A stretch of DNA of 26,289 bases from CAYYTU01 sp964474655 (lineage in GTDB: Bacteria > Chloroflexota > Anaerolineae > B4-G1), in contig CAYYTU010000043.1 in the NCBI GenBank assembly GCA_964474655.1, forward strand, positions 1 through 26,289, given 5' to 3'. Positions 15,399 through 22,670 of this stretch are shown in pieces. Numbering within the stretch: position 1 is the stretch's first letter; each line of letters begins with the position of its first letter. The position numbers and the translations under genes are program-made. Below the pieces are notes generated by a model, which did not search any database, was not told the origin of the DNA, and saw only the letters and a program-made list of their open reading frames with translations.

Positions 15399-16342
15399 TG
15401 TGCCACCTCCGATTCCGATGCTGTCGCCAGCTCGTTGAAGACCGTCTCCAGCGTGCGCACGTCGTGCCGCAGCTCACGTACCGGCCAGTCGCGCTCGCGC
15501 GCCAGATCATAGATAGCGGGGCAAAGATCGGCGTCGCCGCCCCCCCCCAGCACCCGGTAGGTAGGGTAGTCGGAAGCGAGACCCGAATCGAGTATCTCGA
15601 CGCCCTGCACGCCCTTGAGGGCCTCCAGATCATCGATCACGCCGGCGGGCGATCCACTCAGCACCAGGATCGCATCCGAGGTGGACGCCAGCTCGGACAG
15701 CTGGGCGTCGGCCCGGATTTGGCCGTTGATGAGGATGATGACGCGATCGCAGAGCGCTTCGACCTCGGAGAGGATGTGCGTGGAGAGCAAGACGGTGCTG
15801 TGCTCGGCCAGGCGACGAATCAGCCGCCGTACCTCGACCACCTGCGTCGGGTCCAGCCCGATGGTCGGCTCGTCGAGCACGAGCAAGCGCGGCTTGTTCA
15901 GGATCGCCTGGGCCAGGCCCACGCGCTGCCGGTAGCCCTTGCTCAGCTCGCCGATGGGGCGCGTCAGCTGGTCGACGATATCCGTGGCATAGACCGCCTC
16001 GGAGATCCGCTCGCGCCGCTCCTCCTCCGGGACGCCGCGCAGCTCGGCCATCATCTTGAGGTACCCCTGCACCGATAGGTCCGGGTAGAGAGGCGCCGTC
16101 TCCGGCAAGTAGCCAATCTGCGCCTGTACTTGTTTGGTGTGCTCCAAAACATCCAGGCCGTTGATCGACACGAAGCCCTCATCAGGTTGCAGGCTACCGG
16201 TCAGAATCTTGATGGTGGTCGTCTTTCCGGCGCCGTTCGGGCCCAGCAGCCCGACGATTTCTCCGGGCTCAATGTGGAAGCTGACTCCGCGTAAAGCCTC
16301 AATGGGGCCATAGGTCTTGGTAATGGTTTCAACATCAATCAT
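15395..16342 (-). CDS. ABC transporter ATP-binding protein (GldA-like)
   Basis: 315 aa. Walker A GPNGAGKTT and signature LSKGYRQRVGLAQAI are present, with Walker B LLVLDEPTIGLDP and a switch histidine in LSTHILSEV; these are typical of ABC-2 exporter ATPases of the CcmA/GldA group. The C-terminal 90 residues form the small regulatory domain found in drug-type exporters. I start at the ATG at 16342 because AAGGAG lies nine bases upstream; the frame extends 7 codons to a TTG that would place the ribosome-binding site inside the gene. Its stop overlaps the start of the GldFG-like gene by four bases (ATGA). First gene of the three-gene minus-strand operon. Confidence 0.93.
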   Translation of the reverse strand: MIDVETITKTYGPIEALRGVSFHIEPGEIVGLLGPNGAGKTTTIKILTGSLQPDEGFVSINGLDVLEHTKQVQAQIGYLPETAPLYPDLSVQGYLKMMAELRGVPEEERRERISEAVYATDIVDQLTRPIGELSKGYRQRVGLAQAILNKPRLLVLDEPTIGLDPTQVVEVRRLIRRLAEHSTVLLSTHILSEVEALCDRVIILINGQIRADAQLSELASTSDAILVLSGSPAGVIDDLEALKGVQGVEILDSGLASDYPTYRVLGGGGDADLCPAIYDLARERDWPVRELRHDVRTLETVFNELATASESEVAQ

Positions 16343-16474
16343 GATCACTACTCCTTTGCACAAAACCTCCTAATATTGGTTAAGAGCTACAAATTTAGCT
16401 ATGAACTCTAGCACCGGCTACCTATCACGTTCACCAGAGGACCGAGCGCAAAGAACTTCAGTCTACTATCGTGC

Positions 16475-16596
16475 CACTCCGAGTGAGCGGACGAACGAGA
16501 GATCGCCTCCAGGCGAGCAAGTTTCCTTGGCTCGACGCTGCTCACCGCAGGCGACTTCGTCTCCTTCGCTCCGTTCGGAACGCTGCGCTCGGAATG
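16475..16596. repeat. Probable dispersed intergenic repeat with imperfect terminal inverted repeats
   Basis: The left end reads CACTCCGAGTGAGCG and the right end, on the minus strand, reads CATTCCGAGCGCAGCG, an imperfect inverted repeat. Between them are short internal palindromes (TCGCCTCCAGGCGA, CGTTCGGAACG). The CATTCCGAGCG.AGCG wording is a familiar form of small dispersed intergenic repeats in bacterial genomes. Only one copy is in the window, so the repeat nature is inferred. Confidence 0.4.
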
Positions 16597-16702
16597 ACGA
16601 TGGCCCTGAAAACTAAAGTGATAGGCGGCTAGATTCTAACATACCAACGAATATTCTCAACTGCAGTCAGATCGCAGACCGTTTGCAAGAGCTTAACCCG
16701 CA

Positions 16703-16732
16703 CATAGCCCCGTAGCAAGCTGCGGGGCTATG
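16703..16732 (-). terminator. Candidate rpoD terminator hairpin
   Basis: CATAGCCCCG (16703-16712) pairs with CGGGGCTATG (16723-16732), 10 bp, extendable inward. It is 185 bases downstream of the rpoD stop. There is no clear T run on the minus strand, so it is a weak terminator call. Confidence 0.4.
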
Positions 16733-16917
16733 CTTGCGCCGCACGGGTCAGATCGCAACGGCGCTTTATGGATTCTTATCCGCTGCAAGCAGCAACGCAC
16801 TCGAAATTGTCAGGATACGTCATTCACACCAAGGTCCAAGTCGATATCAAGCGTAGCCCCGTGAGGAACGTCTGCCATTCCCCTGCCAAAGCTCAGCCGA
16901 AGCATCCGACGTCACAT

Positions 16918-18111
16918 CTAGCGCAGGTAATCCCGCAGTTTGCGGCTATGGCGCGGGTGGCGCAGTTTGCGCAGCGCTTGCCGCTCGATCTGGCGAATGC
17001 GCTCGCGGGTGACGCCCAGCTTCTCTCCCACCTCGCGCAGCGTGTACGTCTCCTCGCCCTCCAGCCCAAACCGCAAGCGCAAGATGCGCGCCTCGCGGGG
17101 TGTAAGGGTATCCAGGGTGTCCAGCAGATCGTCGCGCAGGAGGTGATGCTCCACGCTCTGAACCGGTGAGGGGGTGCTATCATCCTCGATGAAGTCTCCA
17201 AACTCGCTATCCCCTTCCTCATCCATCGGTTTCTCCAACGAGAGCGGACGTCGCGAGACGCGGAGCAGCCATCGCACCTGACTGGGTTCCATATCCATCT
17301 CCGCCGCTATCTCCTCCGGAGTGGGGCGGCGGCCCAGGTTCTGCTCCAGCTCGCGAGCGTTCTGGTAGAGCTTCTTGATACGATCGCTGGTATGGACGGG
17401 GATGCGAATGGTGCGGCCTTGCTTCTTTAGAGCCCGGTTCACGGACTGACGGATCCACCAGGTGGCGTAGGTGCCCAGTTTGGTGCCACGCTCATAATCA
17501 AACTTATCGACGGCCTTGATCAGGCCCTCGTTGCCAGCCTGGATGAGATCGAGAAAAGGCAAGCCTCGCCCCATATACTTCTTGGCGATGCTCACCACAA
17601 GCCGCGTGTTGGCCTTGATGAGATGCTGACGCGCCTCCTCACCATCCTCCACCAGGCGCTCCAGGCGCCTTCTTTCTTCAGGGCCGTGACCGTTCTGAGA
17701 GAGAGACTTCTCCGCCTCTTCACCTCGCTCCATGCGCTTGGCCAGATCGACCTCTTGCTCCCGAGTCAAAAGGGGCACTCGCCCCATCTCCTTCAAGTAG
17801 AGGCTGATGGAATTATCGGCGGAGATGCCGCTCAAGTCGGAGGCGGGAATATCGTCATCAGACTCCTCGTTCATCTCCAAATCCTCCTCTGTGTCCAGTT
17901 CATCGACGACAACGTCCCCCTCACTATCGTAGATTTCCACTCCTTCGTCGTAGAGCCGGGTGAAGAGCGTCTCCAGCTGCGAAAGATCATCCTCGGCCTC
18001 AGGGAAAGTAGCCAAAATCCGATCCAGGGTCAGGTAGCCTTGTTCTTCAGCTTCTTCCAATAGTCCCTGAACCTCAGGCTGTGCTCCAATTTCTCGCTCC
18101 ACTTTATTCAT
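16918..18111 (-). CDS. rpoD: Primary sigma factor RpoD/SigA
   Basis: 397-aa housekeeping sigma factor directing RNA polymerase to -10/-35 promoters. An acidic N-terminal region (1-95, region 1.1-like) is followed by region 1.2 (SLYLKEMGRVPLLT, 103-116) and region 2 with LVVSIAKKYMGRGLPFLDLI (171-190). Next are the -10 recognition helix KFDYERGTKLGTYATWWIRQ, region 3 and region 4.2 (TLREVGEKLGVTRERIRQIE, 357-376), which contacts the -35 hexamer. The absence of the large non-conserved insert of E. coli RpoD makes it compact, like SigA of Gram-positives and Chloroflexota. The ATG at 18111 fits the family; its upstream AAGGAG is about 16 bases away, too far to be ideal (see the promoter entry). 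It is monocistronic in this window. Confidence 0.96.
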   Translation of the reverse strand: MNKVEREIGAQPEVQGLLEEAEEQGYLTLDRILATFPEAEDDLSQLETLFTRLYDEGVEIYDSEGDVVVDELDTEEDLEMNEESDDDIPASDLSGISADNSISLYLKEMGRVPLLTREQEVDLAKRMERGEEAEKSLSQNGHGPEERRRLERLVEDGEEARQHLIKANTRLVVSIAKKYMGRGLPFLDLIQAGNEGLIKAVDKFDYERGTKLGTYATWWIRQSVNRALKKQGRTIRIPVHTSDRIKKLYQNARELEQNLGRRPTPEEIAAEMDMEPSQVRWLLRVSRRPLSLEKPMDEEGDSEFGDFIEDDSTPSPVQSVEHHLLRDDLLDTLDTLTPREARILRLRFGLEGEETYTLREVGEKLGVTRERIRQIERQALRKLRHPRHSRKLRDYLR

Positions 18112-18117
18112 AAACTA

Positions 18118-18147
18118 ATTATATCCTCTCCTTAGAAACCCACTCAA
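18118..18147 (-). promoter_or_regulatory. Candidate rpoD promoter giving a leaderless transcript
   Basis: On the minus strand, TTGAGT (18147-18142), 18-base spacer, TATAAT (18123-18118). Only six bases separate the TATAAT from the rpoD ATG, so initiation at the usual distance would fall on or next to the start codon. Confidence 0.5.
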
Positions 18148-18776
18148 GTGGCGACATTTAGCCTGGAGATCCAATCACGTGCTATCACCATCGGAAGAGC
18201 ATAGATAGGTCGTGTATCCGGCAAAGCCTTCCTGCTTCAGTCAAAAAGCCCGGCTCGCAAAGAAACCAGGCTTTTCAGCAGCCGATACACTTCTTACTCT
18301 GCATCTCAACCTCAATCGGCCCTAGCCCAGCCCCTTCGAGTTTCAACAGTCTTGTCCAATGGTCTATCGAACCTGTCGCCCAATATCAGTGAGCCCAAAA
18401 ATCGTTTCATTATCATCCAATGGGTCAATGGGTATATTATTCTGTCTGTTTTTCCGCCCAAGTCATCGAATCGACGTTCCCAATGCGATCACAACGTCGT
18501 CACCAGAGTGTATCACAAAACGCCACTTAAATCAAGCAAAAAATAATCGAAAAGCACCCCACCTGCCAAATCCAAGCTGACGACCCAACTTTCGAATGAG
18601 ATATATTATAAGCTTACGCACATAATAATCTCATTAGAATAACGTTAGAAATGCGTTAAAGCGATAACCGAGTCCTTGGCGTCAGAGATACCTCCCACAA
18701 TCAGATTAACTCTTCCAGGCAAACGATTACCGTAATACCCCAGCTGCCGGAGTATCAACCAGGCCGCAAGTATAAG
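18148..18776. other. AT-richer intergenic region upstream of rpoD and the DUF3159 gene
   Basis: Together with its edges this is 767 bases without a supported gene. It contains one interrupted hairpin (AAAAGCC at 18244-18250 with GGCTTTT at 18269-18275) that looks like a weak terminator without an obvious gene. An AT-rich tract lies at about 18595-18660, with TATAAT-like strings on the minus strand. Short open frames near 18352-18580 have no ribosome-binding site. A small RNA cannot be excluded. Confidence 0.45.
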
Positions 18777-18804
18777 TTGCCAGAGGTGAACGACATGCTA
18801 TACT
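18777..18804 (+). promoter_or_regulatory. Promoter of the DUF3159 membrane protein gene
   Basis: TTGCCA at 18777-18782, 16-base spacer, TATACT at 18799-18804. Transcription would start near 18811, about 68 bases before the ATG at 18879. Confidence 0.5.
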
Positions 18805-18878
18805 TACCAGTCGGCGTATGTCAGCCTGTAGTGGAGTCAGTAACAGACGGTCAATTTTAACGAGCAAGCCCAATTCCT

Positions 18879-19559
18879 ATGGAGACAAGCAAAGTTCAAG
18901 AGATAATTGAGGAGTTTCGCACCGTCGTCAGTGGGGGCGGTCGCATCATCGACTCCCTGGCGCCTCCGCTAACCTTTTTAATCTTGACTAGATTGGCAGA
19001 CTTGAAAACGGCAAGCTGGGGGGCCCTCATTATCGCAGCCCTGCTAACTACATTCCGTCTGATCCGAGGGCAAGCTCCAGGGTACGCGCTGGGCGGCCTG
19101 GGCACCGTGACGTTGGCGATCCTGACGGCGTGGCTGGTCGATCGGGCGGAGGGCTACTTCTTGCCCAACCTGATCACCGGCGGGCTGACCGTCCTGTTGT
19201 GCCTGACGAGCGTGCTCACCGGACGGCCCCTCGTCGCCCTGACGAGTCACCTGGCGCGGGGATGGCCGCTACCGTGGTACTGGCATCGCCGGGTCCGCCC
19301 GGCCTACACGGAGGTGACGCTGGCCTGGGCCGTCTACTTCGCCCTGCGGCTGTCGCTCCAGTGGCTGCTGTTCCGACGCACGACCGGCGGGCTCCTCGGT
19401 GTGCTGAACATCCTGCTGGGATGGCCGGCGACGATCTTGCTGCTGGTCGTCAGCTACGTATACGGCACGTGGCGGCTACAAAACCTGGGCGGCCCGAGCG
19501 TCGAGGAGTTCGAGCAAGGCGCCAAGCCCCCCTGGGAAGGACAGAGCCGAGGATTCTAG
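18879..19559 (+). CDS. DUF3159-like integral membrane protein
   Basis: 226 aa with five or six predicted spans (about 27-42, 44-60, 70-86, 95-113, 142-163, 170-190). The order of features fits the DUF3159 family known mainly from Actinomycetota: GGRIIDSLAPPLTFLILT, a polar LIRGQAPGYALGGLG loop, RAEGYFLPNLI (about 89-99), VLTGRPLVALTS (111-122), then WAVYFALRLSLQWLLF and LGWP. The function of the family is unknown. The N-terminus is short and cytoplasmic-like, and the C-terminal tail (GPSVEEFEQGAKPPWEG) is polar. The ATG at 18879 has only a weak ribosome-binding site. The next gene starts 111 bases downstream on the same strand and may be co-transcribed. Confidence 0.7.
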   Translation: METSKVQEIIEEFRTVVSGGGRIIDSLAPPLTFLILTRLADLKTASWGALIIAALLTTFRLIRGQAPGYALGGLGTVTLAILTAWLVDRAEGYFLPNLITGGLTVLLCLTSVLTGRPLVALTSHLARGWPLPWYWHRRVRPAYTEVTLAWAVYFALRLSLQWLLFRRTTGGLLGVLNILLGWPATILLLVVSYVYGTWRLQNLGGPSVEEFEQGAKPPWEGQSRGF

Positions 19560-19670
19560 AGCCCACGCACCACGCTCAAGGCTCCAGGTATGGCACCTGC
19601 GGGCATCGCTGGCAAAATCCTCAATCAAAGAATTGCAGCTCATAGCAGTAGAACAAGGAGATACATTCTG

Positions 19671-20576
19671 ATGGGAGAAATCGCCGCTTTGGCGGTGTCG
19701 TTTTGTTGGACGCTTAACTCGATTCAGTTCACCCTGGCCGGCCAGCGCGTCGGTTCCCAGGTCGTCAACCGCGTTCGATTGATCCTGGCGGTGCTGTTCC
19801 TGTCGCTGACGCACCTGGCGACCCAGGGCCAGCTGCTCCCCGCCAACGCCGAGGGATTCCGCTGGCTCTGGCTGGGACTTTCCGGTATCGTCGGGCTGGT
19901 GCTGGGCGATGGCTCGTTATTCCAGGCCTATCTGCTGATCGGGCCCCGTCGTTCGATGCTGCTGATGACCCTCGTGCCGGTGATCAGCACCATTTTCGCC
20001 TGGGCCTGGCTCGGCGAGACGCTGTTGCCGCTGGAGGCGGCCGCCGTGCTGGTGACCGTGGCCGGTATCGCCTGGGTGGTCGCGGAGAAAGAGGAACAAG
20101 ACGCAGCGCCGGAGACCGCCGCCGAGCGCGACGCCAAGGACTACGCCCTAGGAGTGCTCCTGGGATTGGGCGGAGCGATGGGCCAGGCCCTGGGACTGGT
20201 CCTGGCCAAGCGTGGCTTAGCGGGGAACTTTCCGGCGCTGTCCGCCACGCTGATGCGGATGGTGGTCGCCACCGTCGTGATCTGGGGCCTCACCCTGATC
20301 CAGGGACGAAGCGGCGAGACGATCCAGGCCCTGAAGGATCGCAAAACGGCCTTCTACCTCACGGGAGGGGCGGTGATCGGGCCGTTCATCGGGGTGTGGT
20401 TATCGCTGACGGCCGTACGCAACGCGCCGGTGGGCCTGGCGTCGACGCTGATGGCGCTGAGCCCCATCATTCTGATCCCGTTCGATCACTGGCTCTTCAA
20501 CGAGAAAGTCACACCGCGCTCCGTCGCCGGGACCGTCGTAGCCCTGGCCGGCACCGCGATCATCTTTTTGACGTAA
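19671..20576 (+). CDS. EamA-family (DMT superfamily) transporter
   Basis: 301-aa membrane protein with two EamA repeats (about 1-135 and 155-301) and about ten spans. Repeat 1 shows the usual GLSGIVGLVLGDGSLFQAYLL pattern and LVPVISTIFAWAWLGE; repeat 2 shows ALSPIILIPFDHWLFNEKVTPRSVAGTVVALAGT. These are carriers for amino acids, nucleotide-sugar-like compounds or other small metabolites, and the sequence does not identify the substrate. A charged cytoplasmic loop (EKEEQDAAPETAAERD) separates the repeats. I start at the ATG at 19671, preceded by AAGGAG at nine-base spacing; the frame is open 27 codons further upstream but without a ribosome-binding site. It is convergent with the phosphoesterase gene, only 39 bases away. 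Confidence 0.9.
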   Translation: MGEIAALAVSFCWTLNSIQFTLAGQRVGSQVVNRVRLILAVLFLSLTHLATQGQLLPANAEGFRWLWLGLSGIVGLVLGDGSLFQAYLLIGPRRSMLLMTLVPVISTIFAWAWLGETLLPLEAAAVLVTVAGIAWVVAEKEEQDAAPETAAERDAKDYALGVLLGLGGAMGQALGLVLAKRGLAGNFPALSATLMRMVVATVVIWGLTLIQGRSGETIQALKDRKTAFYLTGGAVIGPFIGVWLSLTAVRNAPVGLASTLMALSPIILIPFDHWLFNEKVTPRSVAGTVVALAGTAIIFLT

Positions 20577-20615
20577 GCGAAAGGCGTGAGAGAAAAGCGT
20601 GAGAGAAGAAAGTCG

Positions 20616-21524
20616 TCACGCGACCAGACGCGCCATCCGCGGCGGAGCCATCAGCTCGCGCTTGATCAGCGATGCGTCCTGCGCCCACGACCACTTGACC
20701 AGCGCGATCCTCCCACCCCAGATCTCCAGCCCCGTGATGAAGTCATCGAAGATGCAGCTGCCGGTGTTGAAGTAGGGAGGCGTGTCATCGGCAGAAAACA
20801 TCGGCGTGTGGGTATGGCCACAGATCACCATCTGGCGATGGGCCTCCACCCACTCGGTGACCCGCTGGCGGAGCGTGCCGCGGTTGCGCGATTCCTCCGC
20901 GTCGCTCGGCCCATCGGCGATGCCCAGGTTCTGGATGCGCTTCCAGATGTGGCGCGTGACCAGCCGGGAGAGACGGTAGAGATAATCACTCTTGAAATCG
21001 ACCTGATGGCCGTGTACGACGAAGATCTGCTGATCGGTCTGAGCGTGCTGGAAGATCAGACCCTCGTGCGCGACGAAGCCATCCTTCTTCATCCGGTGGC
21101 GCTGGACGCCCTGGATGTCGTGGTTGCCGAAGATCATATGGAGCCGATTGCGCCGATCGAACCGGTGCAACAGGTCAAAGGTGCGCTTATGGGCTTGCTT
21201 GACGGCATCGAAGGTTCGATTCTGCCACAGCTCGTCGCCGTCGCCCACCTCGACGTAGGTAAAGCCGTCGCGGTAGTAGTGGCCCAGCACGCGAAGGAAC
21301 AGATCCTCGTTCTGGGCGAAGGCGTCCGCGCGGCTGTTATCGCCCCGATGGAGATCGCTGAAGAAGACCAGGCGAGAGCTATCGTCGAACAAAACACGTC
21401 GGGCAGCATTGAAGGCCTGCGTCATTCGCCGATAAGCCCGTAGACGCATACTGTTTCTCAGCCTCTTCAGCTGTGCAAAAGGAAAAGCATCCCAGCTAAT
21501 TGTGTCAGAGAGAGTTGTTATCAT
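20616..21524 (-). CDS. Calcineurin-like metallophosphoesterase
   Basis: Binuclear-metal phosphoesterase with all family motifs, numbered from the ATG at 21524: DLH (57-59), GDGDE (94-98), GNHD (133-136), HGH (171-173) and GHTHT (236-240), followed by YFNTGSCI. 302 aa from this start. The GDN..ADAF and DELW details resemble UDP-2,3-diacylglucosamine-hydrolase-like or serine/threonine-phosphatase-like bacterial members, but the substrate is not predictable. The start is uncertain: the frame is open to a TTG at 21560, and a later ATG at 21449 has GAAGAGG upstream. The ATG at 21524 has no clear ribosome-binding site but lies suitably downstream of the promoter at 21584. No signal peptide is seen, so it is cytoplasmic. 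Confidence 0.85.
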   Translation of the reverse strand: MITTLSDTISWDAFPFAQLKRLRNSMRLRAYRRMTQAFNAARRVLFDDSSRLVFFSDLHRGDNSRADAFAQNEDLFLRVLGHYYRDGFTYVEVGDGDELWQNRTFDAVKQAHKRTFDLLHRFDRRNRLHMIFGNHDIQGVQRHRMKKDGFVAHEGLIFQHAQTDQQIFVVHGHQVDFKSDYLYRLSRLVTRHIWKRIQNLGIADGPSDAEESRNRGTLRQRVTEWVEAHRQMVICGHTHTPMFSADDTPPYFNTGSCIFDDFITGLEIWGGRIALVKWSWAQDASLIKRELMAPPRMARLVA

Positions 21525-21583
21525 CAAACGGTAAACGATATCAAATAGCACTGTGGCCAAGCTAACATACGCTGTTTAACACC

Positions 21584-21612
21584 ATTATATAGGCTCGTTA
21601 ACGTCCTGTTAA
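21584..21612 (-). promoter_or_regulatory. Promoter of the metallophosphoesterase gene
   Basis: On the minus strand, TTAACA (21612-21607), 17-base spacer, TATAAT (21589-21584): five of six and six of six matches with ideal spacing. It overlaps a GTTAAC/TTAAC repeat pair in the spacer that could be an operator. Confidence 0.7.
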
Positions 21613-21682
21613 GCCAAAGTTGCGCAATCGTACCCGGATTTCACCGCTCTGCCAATAGGACTTTTGGGCTACGTGGAGTAAG

Positions 21683-22549
21683 ATGTTAAACAAAGCACAG
21701 AATTTTCTGGATCTGATCAAGTTCGAGCACACCATCTTCGCGCTACCCTTTGCCTATCTGGGTATGCTCTTGGCACCAGAGAACGGCTGGCCCACCTGGC
21801 GGCAGTTCATCTGGATCACGGTGGCGATGGCCTCGGCGCGGACGCTGGCGATGGGCGCCAATCGCCTCATCGACCGGGCTATCGACGCCCGAAATCCGCG
21901 TACAGCAAAGAGGCCGTTGGCCTCCGGGCGCGTTCGGGTCTCGACCGCCATAGTCGGCACCGTGATCTCGGCCGCGACGCTGACGCTGGCAGCCTGGCAG
22001 CTCGGCCCGTTGCCACTCCTGCTCCTGCCCGGGGCCGTCGTCTTCCTGATCGGTTACTCGTTCACCAAGCGCTTCACCTGGCTCTCGCATATCATCCTCG
22101 GCTTCACGGATGGGCTGGCGCCGATGGGCGCGTGGGCTGCAGTGCGCGGCTCGCTGTTCACAGAGGAGGATCTGCCAGCCTGGTTGCTGCTGGGCCTCGT
22201 CACCACCTGGATCGGCGGGTTCGATCTGATTTACGCCTGCCAGGACGTCGACTTCGACCGCGAAGAAGGCCTACACTCGGTCCCGGCCCGGTTCGGCGTC
22301 GCGGCCGCCCTCTGGCTCTCAATCCTCTGTCACGTTTTGACGGTCGGGTTCCTACTGGGATTGGGCGCCTGGCTGGGGCTGGGATGGCCGTATTGGGCTG
22401 GGATGGTCGTGGTGACCGGCCTGCTCGCTTACGAACATACACTGATACGCCCGGACGATCTATCACGCATCGACGTGGCCTTCTTTAACATCAACAGCTA
22501 TATCAGCGTAACGCTCTTCGTCAGCGTGCTGGCGGCGCTGTGCCTGTAG
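21683..22549 (+). CDS. UbiA-family polyprenyltransferase, MqnP-like
   Basis: 288-aa membrane enzyme that attaches a polyprenyl chain to an aromatic acid. The two magnesium-diphosphate motifs are intact: NRLIDRAIDARNPRT (60-74, N60, D64, D68) and YACQDVDFDREEG (184-196, D188, D192). The string IDARNPRT.KRPLASG and the DLIYACQDVDFDREEGLHSVPARFG pattern are typical of the group that serves futalosine-pathway menaquinone synthesis (MqnP) and of its UbiA relatives; without the other mqn genes in view the quinone cannot be fixed. About eight spans are predicted. The ATG at 21683 has GTGGAG upstream. It is transcribed in the same direction as the importer genes that follow, with a 121-base gap. Confidence 0.88.
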   Translation: MLNKAQNFLDLIKFEHTIFALPFAYLGMLLAPENGWPTWRQFIWITVAMASARTLAMGANRLIDRAIDARNPRTAKRPLASGRVRVSTAIVGTVISAATLTLAAWQLGPLPLLLLPGAVVFLIGYSFTKRFTWLSHIILGFTDGLAPMGAWAAVRGSLFTEEDLPAWLLLGLVTTWIGGFDLIYACQDVDFDREEGLHSVPARFGVAAALWLSILCHVLTVGFLLGLGAWLGLGWPYWAGMVVVTGLLAYEHTLIRPDDLSRIDVAFFNINSYISVTLFVSVLAALCL

Positions 22550-22670
22550 ATGCTCCCTCGGACAGGTCGCCCAGCTCCCGACGGAGAAGTATCCATTGAG
22601 CAATCTCAAGCATCGACCACGCGAAATCCCAAAGAGCCACAAGGATTACCAAGCACACAGAAAGGAACCT

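Larger units (their letters stand above)
16343..16917. other. Gene-poor spacer between the ABC operon and rpoD
   Basis: 575 bases. Open frames here have no ribosome-binding site or recognisable product. The region contains the inverted-repeat element at 16475-16596 and the hairpin at 16703-16732. A promoter for the ABC operon must lie here (minus strand) but I could not pick a good one. Confidence 0.55.

Noticed and set aside
16401..16616. 71-codon open frame
   Set aside because: It runs through the inverted-repeat element and has Ser/Arg-rich repeat-derived composition.
18352..18580. Two overlapping short frames in the rpoD upstream region
   Set aside because: No ribosome-binding site, frames overlap each other, Ser/Arg-rich without a pattern.
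20586..21443. 285-codon plus-strand frame opposite the metallophosphoesterase gene
   Set aside because: The minus-strand frame contains all five calcineurin-like motifs; this is its reverse shadow.
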